DNA of 9,069 nt from Bifidobacterium breve (lineage in GTDB: Bacteria; Bacteroidota; Bacteroidia; Chitinophagales; Chitinophagaceae): the NCBI GenBank assembly GCA_943323935.2, contig CALPJR020000020.1, positions 1 to 9,069 on the forward strand. The letters run 5' to 3'. The notes beneath the pieces were generated by a model. It was not told the origin of the DNA. It searched no databases and worked only from the letters and a program-made list of their open reading frames with translations. The number at the start of each line of letters is the position of its first letter. The stretch's first letter is position 1. Shown piece after piece: positions 1 through 6,821 of the stretch. The translations under genes and the position numbers were made by a program.

Positions 1-1
1 A

Positions 2-61
2 AAGCATCATTTTGAGCATGCACCATCAATTGAACATGCATTGCGCATTGACCTAGTATAG
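2..61 (+). CDS. Possible C-terminal tail of an upstream gene (partial)
   Basis: From base 2 one forward frame is open for 19 codons and ends in TAG at 59-61. It reads as a plausible protein tail ending HALRIDLV. The other forward frame I checked, from base 1, hits a stop within five codons. If real, this is the end of a gene lying left of the window, on the same strand as the acyltransferase and about 40 bases before it. The fragment is too short to identify a family, and chance openness over 57 bases is quite possible. Confidence 0.35.
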   Translation, partial: KHHFEHAPSIEHALRIDLV

Positions 62-102
62 ATTTTCAATTCAATCGGGCCTTTTTTATTATATTAGTGG
101 CT

Positions 103-867
103 ATGATGAAAAAAATTGTTCGCCCTTTCCAAATTTTATATTGCATTTACGCCTTATGCATTTTTGCATGCTTGACAATTATATCGCTATTGGCAATGAT
201 TTTCATACTACCAATGGGTTATAAATATTTAACCATCGGCATCTATAAAATTGGTCGTTATTTTTCTAAAACATTGTACCTATTCATAGGGATGCGCCAT
301 CAAGAAATTTACGAGGGGATCCATCATTTTAATAAAGCACATGTCTTTGTTGGCAATCATAATTCCTACATGGACATTCCCCCAATTGTCCAGTTGAAAC
401 ATCAGCCCATTAAACCCTTGGGGAAATTTGAATCTTCAAAAATTCCACTATTCGGACTTTTCTATAGACATATCGTGATTATGGTGGATAGATCCAACCC
501 CGAAAAAAGAGCACAAAGTCTTCAAAATTTAAAAGAGGCTTTAAAAAATAAAATTTCAATTTTTATTTTTCCCGAAGGCACTTTTAGCATGACCGATGAA
601 AAACCATTAAAGGATTTTTACAATGGTGCTTTTAAATTAGCAATTGAAATGCAAGTGCCTATTCAACCAGTACTTATGGTAGATGCCGTGGACAGAATGC
701 ATTTTAGTAGCATTTTTACCCTTAGCCCAGGGATCTGTCGCGTGGTCTATTTACCGACTGTTTATGTGGATAATTATAGTCTCGATGACCTTGAAATCTT
801 GAAGCAACAAGTACACCAAATGATGGATGACGGCTTAAGAAGATATCGCAAGTATCCAGCTTCTTAA
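103..867 (+). CDS. plsC: 1-acyl-sn-glycerol-3-phosphate acyltransferase (PlsC-like)
   Basis: Membrane-bound acyltransferase of the PlsC/LPLAT family, which transfers an acyl chain to lysophosphatidic acid to make phosphatidic acid in phospholipid synthesis. The frame opens at GTG 97, but ATG codons follow at 103 and 106. I chose 103 because ATG starts dominate in this phylum and the protein then begins MMKKIV. In that 254-residue product, residues about 11-38 form a hydrophobic membrane segment. The catalytic HX4D motif is HNSYMD (H86, D91). A KFESSKIPLFG block near 108-118 matches motif II, FPEGT at 156-160 is motif III, and VPIQPV at 185-190 is motif IV. Length is normal for the family. The gene sits 19 bases before priA and is probably co-transcribed with it. 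The family is secure. The exact lysophospholipid substrate is inferred, since ornithine-lipid (OlsA-type) acyltransferases share these motifs. Confidence 0.88.
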   Translation: MMKKIVRPFQILYCIYALCIFACLTIISLLAMIFILPMGYKYLTIGIYKIGRYFSKTLYLFIGMRHQEIYEGIHHFNKAHVFVGNHNSYMDIPPIVQLKHQPIKPLGKFESSKIPLFGLFYRHIVIMVDRSNPEKRAQSLQNLKEALKNKISIFIFPEGTFSMTDEKPLKDFYNGAFKLAIEMQVPIQPVLMVDAVDRMHFSSIFTLSPGICRVVYLPTVYVDNYSLDDLEILKQQVHQMMDDGLRRYRKYPAS

Positions 868-886
868 TGTATTTTTGTAGCCCAAT

Positions 887-3322
887 ATGTACGCCGAAAT
901 CATCATACCATTAGCCCTTCCTAAAAACTATACCTGGGCCATCCCCACCGAATTAGCCGATGGGGTGATGATTGGTATGCGTGTAGAAGTGATGTTGGGT
1001 TCCAATAAGCGTTATGCCGGCATTATTAAAAAAATCCTCACAGAAAAACCTGCTGGCTTCAACCCTAAGCCTATATTGGGCATTTTGGATGATGCACCCA
1101 TTGTTTATCCAGCGCAATTACAATTATGGGAATGGATGGCAGCTTATTATATGTGTACAGAAGGTGAAGTCATGCAAGCTGCAGTACCAAGCCATTTAAA
1201 AATTTCGAGTGAAAGTATATTTATATTAAATGAAGATGCAGCGATTGATAGTCTTCATCTAAGTGATACAGAATATATTGTTTCTGAAGCATTGCAAATA
1301 AAAAAACAATTAAGCTTAGTTGAAATACAAAAGCTATTAGATAAAAAATCGGTTTATCCAGTCATTAATAAACTCATACAAAAAGGTATTTGTTCGGTAG
1401 AAGAAACAATGCATGACAAGTATACTATTAAGGTAGAAAATGTATTGCATTTACACCCCGATTATCATTCAGAAACTGCATTAGAACAATTGATGAATGA
1501 TTGGACCAGGGCTCCAAAACAATTAGCCCTCCTACTTGCTTTCTTACACCTTCAAAAAACAGAAGGACAGGTGCAACAAAAAGCTTTACTTGAAAAATCG
1601 GGTGCTGCACATGCACAATTAAAAGCATTGATTGATAAAGGTATTCTTGTAGTTGAAAAAAGAAAAATAGATCGTTTGGCGGTTGATCTAAGTTTGGGTA
1701 ATACCAACTTACACAAATTGTCTGCCGCACAGCAGCTTGCCTATGATGCCATTTTGGAACAAATGAAAACACATCCAGTCAATTTACTACATGGCATTAC
1801 CGGAAGTGGTAAGACACAGATTTATGCTGCGTTAATTGAACATGCGATTCAAACTAATCAACAGGCATTGTATATGCTGCCAGAAATTGCATTGACAGCA
1901 CAAATGATTCGACGTCTTAAACAATATTTTGGAGGTAAAATTGCCATCTACCATTCTAAATTTAACCCTAACGAAAGAGTTGAAATTTGGAATAAAGTAA
2001 AGTCTGGCGAAATAAAAATTGTATTAGGGGCTAGGTCGGCCTTGTTCCTCCCCTATCATAATCTATCCTTAATCATTATTGACGAAGAGCATGATGCATC
2101 ATATAAACAACAAGACCCTGCTCCAAGATACCAAGCCAGAGATACTGCCATTTATTATGCCAATCAGTTGGGAGCAAAAGTGGTATTGGGTTCTGCTACA
2201 CCCTCTATTGAAACTTATTATAATGCAATGCAGCATAAGTTTGGCTACTACCACTTGAAAGAAAGATTTAGCGAAGGGGCTTTGCCACAAATGTTAATTG
2301 TAGATACTAAAAAACAAAGCGAACAGTCTGCCATTTTAACGCCGCAATTATTAGAAGCGATACAAAGCACTGTTGCAAAAAATAAACAAGTCATTTTATT
2401 CCAAAATAAAAGAGGTTATGCGCCTTATATGATTTGTGAAACCTGTGGCTGGATACCACATTGCAAACAATGTGATGTCAGCTTAACACTACATAAAGGA
2501 AAAAATATGCTGTCTTGCCATTATTGTGGGGCAGCTTATCCGGTAGTACATACCTGCGAAGCCTGTGGTAAACAAAGTTTCAAACAAAAGAGTTTTGGTA
2601 CCGAACAAATTGAGGAAAAATTAGCATTGGCCTTGCCGCAACTCCGAATTGCAAGAATGGACTTGGATAATATTAAAGGGAAGAATGAGCATGACCATTT
2701 AATTCAGCAATTTGAAAGAAGAGAAATAGATGTATTAGTAGGAACACAAATGGTGGTAAAAGGACTAGACTTTGAACATGTAGACCTAGTGGGCATTGTG
2801 GACGGGGATAGCTTATTAAATTTCAATCAATACAGGGTCAATGAAAGGGCATTTCAAATGATGGAACAAGTAAGCGGAAGAGCAGGTCGAAAAAATGACC
2901 AAGGTAAAGTGATTATGCAACTAAGTCAAACAAATCATCCTGTTGTAGCATTTGTGCATACCCACGACTATCATGCATTTTATGAGTTCGAGATCAATAA
3001 TAGAAAACACTTTGCTTATCCCCCTTTTAGTAGGTTAATGAGTATTCTATTTAAACATAAAGAAAATCATATTGCAGAAGAAGCTGCGAATCATTTTTTA
3101 AAATCATTGGACCCAAACATTCAAAAAACAGTGATGGGACCAGCTCAACCCATTATCAATAGAATAAGAAATAAATATATTTGGGAGCTATGTGTTAAAA
3201 TAACCAAACAGCCACAGCAGTTACAAATTGCTAAAAAACAGTTATTGCATTTTATTCAATTGATTTCAGTTCACCCAAGGTACAAGTCTGTTCAGATTAT
3301 CATAGACATCGATCCTAACTAA
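887..3322 (+). CDS. priA: Primosomal protein N', replication restart helicase PriA
   Basis: Superfamily 2 3'-to-5' DNA helicase that recognises stalled or collapsed forks and reloads the replicative helicase. The 811-residue product has the expected order. An N-terminal DNA-binding region (about 1-100) is followed by a winged-helix-like linker. Walker A is GITGSGKT at 303-310, the DEEH box is at 399-402, and the SAT motif is in GSATPS at 435-440. A zinc-binding insertion has four Cys pairs (C517/C520, C526/C529, C544/C547, C557/C560). The C-terminal helicase lobe has GTQMVVKGLDFE (619-630) and SGRAGR (663-668). All eight zinc cysteines are present and the frame is intact. Length is slightly above the roughly 730 residues of E. 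coli PriA, as is usual in Bacteroidota. It starts 19 bases after plsC, and its stop overlaps the murB start by one base (TAATG). The ATG at 887 is chosen because the N-terminus MYAEIIIPLALP aligns with the family start. Confidence 0.97.
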   Translation: MYAEIIIPLALPKNYTWAIPTELADGVMIGMRVEVMLGSNKRYAGIIKKILTEKPAGFNPKPILGILDDAPIVYPAQLQLWEWMAAYYMCTEGEVMQAAVPSHLKISSESIFILNEDAAIDSLHLSDTEYIVSEALQIKKQLSLVEIQKLLDKKSVYPVINKLIQKGICSVEETMHDKYTIKVENVLHLHPDYHSETALEQLMNDWTRAPKQLALLLAFLHLQKTEGQVQQKALLEKSGAAHAQLKALIDKGILVVEKRKIDRLAVDLSLGNTNLHKLSAAQQLAYDAILEQMKTHPVNLLHGITGSGKTQIYAALIEHAIQTNQQALYMLPEIALTAQMIRRLKQYFGGKIAIYHSKFNPNERVEIWNKVKSGEIKIVLGARSALFLPYHNLSLIIIDEEHDASYKQQDPAPRYQARDTAIYYANQLGAKVVLGSATPSIETYYNAMQHKFGYYHLKERFSEGALPQMLIVDTKKQSEQSAILTPQLLEAIQSTVAKNKQVILFQNKRGYAPYMICETCGWIPHCKQCDVSLTLHKGKNMLSCHYCGAAYPVVHTCEACGKQSFKQKSFGTEQIEEKLALALPQLRIARMDLDNIKGKNEHDHLIQQFERREIDVLVGTQMVVKGLDFEHVDLVGIVDGDSLLNFNQYRVNERAFQMMEQVSGRAGRKNDQGKVIMQLSQTNHPVVAFVHTHDYHAFYEFEINNRKHFAYPPFSRLMSILFKHKENHIAEEAANHFLKSLDPNIQKTVMGPAQPIINRIRNKYIWELCVKITKQPQQLQIAKKQLLHFIQLISVHPRYKSVQIIIDIDPN

Positions 3323-4335
3323 TGAAGCTTCAAAAAAATATAGCCTTAAAACAGTATCATAGTTTTGCATGTGAAGAAATTGCGGCATTCTTTACCATCG
3401 TTACAACAAAAGAAGCTTTGATTGAAGCCATTGAATGGGCAAAAGACAATGATCAACCTTACTTGATACTCGGAGCTGGCACAAATATTTTATTCACCAA
3501 ACAATTCGATGGATTGGTGATTAAGATGGAGCTCAATGGCATCCAAAAGCTACAAGAAACATCCTCTGATATTATTCTTAAAGTGGGTGCTGGAGAAAAT
3601 TGGTCCCATTTTGTAAGTTACTGTGTACAAAAATCCTGGGGTGGTTTAGAAAACCTAAGTTTGATTCCTGGTACAGTTGGTGCTGCACCTATAAAAAATA
3701 TTGGCGCATACGGTGTTGAAGTTGGCGAGCATATTGTAAGTGTAGATGTATTTGATACCATCAAGCATGAATGGGTGACCCTCATAAAGCAAGATTGTTT
3801 TTTTAGTGATAGATCTAGTATTTTTAATGAGGAAGACAAGAGGTATATTATTTGTGCTGTTCAATTTAAATTATCAAAACAGCCTTCCCTAAGGACAGAT
3901 TACGGAGACATTAAAGCTGTATTGCATCAGAGAAGCATCAGCAGTCCAAGTGTCGAATCTATTGCGGGCGCAGTGGTCTATCTTAGGTTGAATCAATGGC
4001 CTGATCCAAAAAAATTGGGTAACGCAGGACATTTTTTTAAAAATCCTACAATTACAACAACCCAATATGATCAGCTAATGATTCAATTTCCTACATTAAT
4101 GGCCTATCCTATCAATGACCATACCTATAAGATTGCTGCAGGATGGCTCATTGAAGCATGCGGATGGAAAGGCGTTACAAAAAATCAAGTTGGAACTTAT
4201 CAAGACCAAGTACTAGTCATTGTAAATTATGGTGCTACAAAAGGACAAACCATCCTAGATTTCTCGGAGGCAATCATGCAGTCTGTACTTGTTCAATTTG
4301 GAGTAAAGTTAGAAAGCGCAATTAGTATTGAATAG
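3322..4335 (+). CDS. murB: MurB-family FAD protein (UDP-N-acetylenolpyruvoylglucosamine reductase-like) with altered catalytic residues
   Basis: Full-length (337 residues) relative of type I MurB, the cytosolic flavoenzyme that reduces UDP-GlcNAc-enolpyruvate to UDP-MurNAc with NADPH. The FAD-binding half is well kept: GAGTNILF at 51-58, GAGENW at 89-94, IPGTVGAAP at 115-123 and NIGAYGVE at 126-133. Tyr194 in the YGDI motif, Arg164 (E. coli Arg159 equivalent) and Asn241 are also present. Several positions that are near-invariant in the family differ. The proton-donating Ser of NAGSFFKNP is His237, the C-terminal catalytic Glu of LExEV is Ala333, and the Lys of KLPDP is Gln225. FGYRDS reads FSDRSS (161-166) and the N-terminal NTFGI reads HSFAC (13-17). 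E. coli equivalences are from memory. The frame is open throughout, so this is not a broken gene. It is translationally coupled to priA through TAATG and overlaps the convergent ompA-like gene by 14 bases. It may be a MurB with shifted chemistry or a non-reductase paralogue. Family membership is certain; MurB activity is not. Confidence 0.85.
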   Translation: MKLQKNIALKQYHSFACEEIAAFFTIVTTKEALIEAIEWAKDNDQPYLILGAGTNILFTKQFDGLVIKMELNGIQKLQETSSDIILKVGAGENWSHFVSYCVQKSWGGLENLSLIPGTVGAAPIKNIGAYGVEVGEHIVSVDVFDTIKHEWVTLIKQDCFFSDRSSIFNEEDKRYIICAVQFKLSKQPSLRTDYGDIKAVLHQRSISSPSVESIAGAVVYLRLNQWPDPKKLGNAGHFFKNPTITTTQYDQLMIQFPTLMAYPINDHTYKIAAGWLIEACGWKGVTKNQVGTYQDQVLVIVNYGATKGQTILDFSEAIMQSVLVQFGVKLESAISIE

Positions 4336-5617
4336 TCAAATCTACTCTTCTATTTTGAGCTCTTCCCTTAATAGTTTCATTACTTGCAATAGGCTGCGTG
4401 TCTGCCATACCAAGTATGGAAGTTCTACTTACTGCAAGGCCCTTCTTAACTAAATAAGTTTGTACTTTCTTTGCCCTTGATAAAGACAATGGATCGTTGA
4501 TTTTTCTTGATCCTGTATTATCTGTGTGGCCAGTAATCAATAATTTTGTAGCAGGATATTGAGTCATGATTTGTACCAATGAATCCAAACCTTGTAATGA
4601 CTTGGTCGCAATATTGACTTGCCCAATTTCAAATTTCAAGGCAGCTGCAATATCATTGAGCTTAGGTTGAAGGTCTTCACAGCCATTATTGCCAGCAATC
4701 CCTGGAATGTTAGGACATTGATCTAGTTCGTCATTCACCCCATCTTTATCTGTGTCGGGGATAGCACATCCTTTGTATGCTGCTAATCCAGCTACTGTTG
4801 GACATGGATCTTTGTCATCTGGTATGCCATCCTTGTCTGTATCAGGCACTGGACAGCCTCTATATTGCACTGTTCCTTCTGCATTTGGACATTTATCATT
4901 TTCATCATTGATACCATCACCATCTTCGTCTGGCACAGGACAACCTTTGTATTTTAACAAACCACTTCTTTCAGGACAGTCATCATTTTCATTGGAAACC
5001 CCATCATCATCTTGGTCTACTTGAATTGGAGCAGAAGGCAATGCTATGGCTTTTTTCTCCTTCAACTTTAATGGGAAAGAATAACTAATACCATAATTCA
5101 TATGCATTTTAGTCAGCTTAGAAGCCTCGGCATTGTAGGTTCCAAAAATATTTAGAAATGATCCTTGCTTAGCCTTAAACTGAAGACCAAGACCCATCGG
5201 TGCATAGGATGTAAAATTGGCTGAATCTTTTGCCAACCCAATACCTAAAATAAAATATGGCAAGAATGCTTTATCATCATTAGCCAACTTTAAATGGACA
5301 CGTGTGTCAACTGCAGCATAAATTGAATTACTCTTTGCTTTTGGCTGCTTAGTAGAAACGTAATAAGGATACTTTAATGAACTAAGATCTAGATTTGCGA
5401 CAGCATCTAATCGCGGTGCAATTCCTTTGAAAACTTGTAGCCCCAAAGCTGGTGTAGAAACAGTTAACCCCTCTGTTAGAGGGGTTTTCTTAAAATTCAG
5501 TATAGATGCTTTCAAAGCAATCGAAGCTGGTTTATTTTTATTTACTTTTAGATCTTGCGCATTGGAAGACAATGAAGCAAATAAAATAAGGGATACCCCA
5601 ATTACTTTTTTTAACAT
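4322..5617 (-). CDS. OmpA-family outer membrane protein with barrel, four TSP3-type repeats and peptidoglycan-binding domain
   Basis: Exported envelope protein of 431 residues that probably anchors the outer membrane to peptidoglycan. Residues 1-20 are a signal peptide (MLKK start, hydrophobic core, cleavage likely after SSNA). Residues about 21-185 form a beta-barrel ending in NYGISYSFPLKL. Residues 201-313 are four Asp-rich repeats, each with DxDxDG and a Cys pair, of the thrombospondin type 3 kind that binds calcium. Residues about 325-431 are an OmpA C-terminal domain: GHTDNTGS at 363-370, then NDPLSLSRA at 374-382, with Asp366 and Arg381 matching the diaminopimelate-binding pair, and GRAQNRRV at 418-425. 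It lies 11 bases downstream of a second barrel gene and is probably expressed from the same promoter. Its 3' end overlaps that of murB by 14 bases, tail to tail. A strong hairpin lies inside the gene at 5466-5486. The architecture is common in Bacteroidota; the specific partner or ligand is unknown. Confidence 0.93.
   Translation of the reverse strand: MLKKVIGVSLILFASLSSNAQDLKVNKNKPASIALKASILNFKKTPLTEGLTVSTPALGLQVFKGIAPRLDAVANLDLSSLKYPYYVSTKQPKAKSNSIYAAVDTRVHLKLANDDKAFLPYFILGIGLAKDSANFTSYAPMGLGLQFKAKQGSFLNIFGTYNAEASKLTKMHMNYGISYSFPLKLKEKKAIALPSAPIQVDQDDDGVSNENDDCPERSGLLKYKGCPVPDEDGDGINDENDKCPNAEGTVQYRGCPVPDTDKDGIPDDKDPCPTVAGLAAYKGCAIPDTDKDGVNDELDQCPNIPGIAGNNGCEDLQPKLNDIAAALKFEIGQVNIATKSLQGLDSLVQIMTQYPATKLLITGHTDNTGSRKINDPLSLSRAKKVQTYLVKKGLAVSRTSILGMADTQPIASNETIKGRAQNRRVDLTIQY
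4679..5017 (-). repeat. Four tandem 29-residue (87-base) calcium-binding TSP3-type repeats within the ompA-like gene
   Basis: The encoded repeats begin at residues 201, 230, 259 and 288, an exact 29-residue period, and the last is slightly shorter. Each opens with an Asp ladder (DQDDDG, DEDGDG, DTDKDG, DTDKDG), has a CP about 13 residues later and closes with GC. This gives Cys pairs 214/226, 243/255, 272/284 and 301/313. The pattern matches thrombospondin type 3 repeats, which bind Ca2+ and usually form a rigid spacer, here between the barrel and the peptidoglycan-binding domain. The DNA copies have diverged but keep recognisable shared blocks. Confidence 0.9.
5466..5486. other. Perfect 9-bp inverted repeat with 3-base loop inside the ompA-like coding region
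   Basis: AACCCCTCT, a GTT loop and AGAGGGGTT form a perfect GC-rich stem. On the + strand it is followed directly by TTCTT, which gives it the look of an intrinsic terminator for transcription antisense to the ompA-like gene. In the sense mRNA it falls at codons about 44-51, between the signal peptide and the rest of the barrel, without the usual U-tract after it. It may simply reflect coding constraint; no function is shown. Confidence 0.5.
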
Positions 5618-5628
5618 GTTTATTTAAA

Positions 5629-6219
5629 TTAGTTCAACAAGAAACTGTAGCTAATGCCATAGTTGTAAGAAGGCACAAAAGACTTAGACATCTTAGTTGA
5701 GTAAGTTGTAGTGATATTTAAATTCGAGCCTTTACAAGTTTTGATTTGCAATCCTAAACCAACTGGCGCATATGCACTATAGTCTCTGAAAGCGAAAGAA
5801 CGCACACCTAAACCAGCAGTTACATATGGATTTACTCTATAATCACCTTTGAACATCTTGATGTTTACGCCAGTCTCAACAGAAGTTAAAAGATCTTCGT
5901 TTGATCTTCTTAATGCATTTGGTGCATATAGAGGTTTACGTGTAATTCCAAGATCAAAATTAGTAAAGATGTCTACTTGGTCTGTATATTGACGTGTGTA
6001 GTTTACACCAAATGATTTAGTTGTAGATGCATATTGGCCCCATTTTTTTGCATTTAAAGTAGATCCTATTGAACCATTTTGAACATTCTCTGCAGAACCA
6101 AAATCTAGTGCATTGAATCTTATAGCTAAAGATGTTTTTTTCTTACCGCCATTGCTAGTTTGAGCATGAGCATTAAAAATAAAACCCAAAGCGATTAGAG
6201 AAAATAATAATTTCTTCAT
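5629..6219 (-). CDS. Outer membrane beta-barrel protein, paralogous to the barrel of the adjacent OmpA-like protein
   Basis: A 196-residue exported protein. MKKLLFSLIALGFIFNAHA is a clear signal peptide, with cleavage after AHA at residue 19. The rest has alternating polar and hydrophobic strands rich in aromatic residues and Gly, and ends in the short strand NYGISYSFLLN, typical of a small outer-membrane barrel. Residues 150-193 align without gaps to residues 138-181 of the downstream OmpA-like protein: YAPVGLGLQ versus YAPMGLGLQ, then GS.LNI and NYGISYSF, with the motif-to-motif distance 36 residues in both. The two genes therefore look like a duplication in which only one copy carries the repeats and OmpA domain. 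This is the first gene after the promoter at 6244-6275 and precedes the OmpA-like gene by 11 bases. Role beyond the outer membrane is unknown. An unpaired Cys at 162 is present. Confidence 0.85.
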   Translation of the reverse strand: MKKLLFSLIALGFIFNAHAQTSNGGKKKTSLAIRFNALDFGSAENVQNGSIGSTLNAKKWGQYASTTKSFGVNYTRQYTDQVDIFTNFDLGITRKPLYAPNALRRSNEDLLTSVETGVNIKMFKGDYRVNPYVTAGLGVRSFAFRDYSAYAPVGLGLQIKTCKGSNLNITTTYSTKMSKSFVPSYNYGISYSFLLN

Positions 6220-6243
6220 ATGAATTGTTTGTTAAATGTCTCA

Positions 6244-6275
6244 CAAATTTAGGCCTTAAAAGCGAATTATTGAAA
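6244..6275 (-). promoter_or_regulatory. Bacteroidota-type promoter for the two outer-membrane protein genes
   Basis: On the minus strand TAAATTTG (6251-6244) fits the Bacteroidota -7 consensus TAnnTTTG exactly. Twenty bases upstream is TTTC (6275-6272), one base from the -33 element TTTG. Transcription would start near 6238, leaving a leader of roughly 20 bases before the ATG at 6219. It sits in the only sizeable gap of the minus-strand gene set, just where a new transcription unit is expected. Inferred from consensus only. Confidence 0.55.
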
Positions 6276-6290
6276 TTTTTCTACCCCTAA

Positions 6291-6794
6291 TTAATCGTCT
6301 AATTTAGGGTTCTTTTTGGAATATCCAATAGCGTCTACCATGACTTTTACAAGTCCTTTTGAACTGAAAACCAACTGTTTAGCTGCAGATTGACTTAAAT
6401 CTATGACCCTGCCCTTCTTTAACATATTGGGGTGCATTCGGTCATTGATCCTCACCAGCACGGTCTTCCCATTCCTTAAATTAGTGACCCTTACGATTGT
6501 ATTTAACTTATACAAATTACAGGCTGCGGTAAACTTATTATTGTAAAAACGCTCCCCTGTAGAAGTCATTGTACCATTTAAATTTTTACTGTAAAAACTT
6601 GAAATCCCTTGAATATGATTGATTTCGATTTTAATTCTTTTGGTATCAATTTTGTTTTTGTACTTTTTGATATTGACACTATCTAAATAATTCTCTGTTG
6701 TTAGTGTGTTAGAATGAATCTTTTGTGCATGAATAGAACCACAAATCATTATTAAATAAACGCAAACAATTGACTGAATGATTATTTTTTTCAT
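6291..6794 (-). CDS. RlpA-like exported protein with double-psi beta-barrel domain
   Basis: A 167-residue protein with an N-terminal signal peptide (MKKIIIQSIVCVYLIMICGSIHA, cleavage likely after residue 23) and a linker rich in Lys and Asn. A single double-psi beta-barrel domain of the RlpA family covers residues about 60-156. Family landmarks are GISSFYSKNLNG (63-74), TSTGERF (77-83), TAAC (89-92), VRVTNLRNGKTVLVRINDR (101-119) and GRVIDLSQSAA (128-138). RlpA proteins cleave peptidoglycan glycan strands stripped of stem peptides at the septum. The Asp of NDR (Asp118), linked to catalysis, is kept, but the His of the usual TAAH motif is Cys92. There is no C-terminal SPOR domain, so septal targeting as in E. 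coli is not expected. A Cys within the signal region (residue 18) does not make a convincing lipobox. The gene follows DUF952 by 27 bases. Lytic activity is inferred at most. Confidence 0.82.
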   Translation of the reverse strand: MKKIIIQSIVCVYLIMICGSIHAQKIHSNTLTTENYLDSVNIKKYKNKIDTKRIKIEINHIQGISSFYSKNLNGTMTSTGERFYNNKFTAACNLYKLNTIVRVTNLRNGKTVLVRINDRMHPNMLKKGRVIDLSQSAAKQLVFSSKGLVKVMVDAIGYSKKNPKLDD

Positions 6795-6821
6795 GGGTCT
6801 ACGTTTTAAATGGCTGTTTAT

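Noticed and set aside
870..877. TATTTTTG on the + strand, a match to the Bacteroidota -7 box, just before priA
   Set aside because: No TTTG-like -33 element lies at the right distance and the predicted start would fall almost on the ATG. In AT-rich sequence this match is expected by chance, and priA probably shares the plsC transcript.
1428..1772. 114-codon minus-strand frame inside priA
   Set aside because: Low-complexity hydrophobic and Phe-rich reading antisense to priA with no family match; treated as a shadow.
4752..5024. 90-codon open frame on the + strand across the repeat region
   Set aside because: It is the antisense of the Asp-rich repeats of the ompA-like gene. Its own apparent repeats only mirror that array.
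6252..6260. AGGCCT palindrome near the outer-membrane gene promoter as a terminator or operator
   Set aside because: The palindrome is only six bases with no loop, no extended stem and no U-tract, so it cannot be supported as a terminator or operator.
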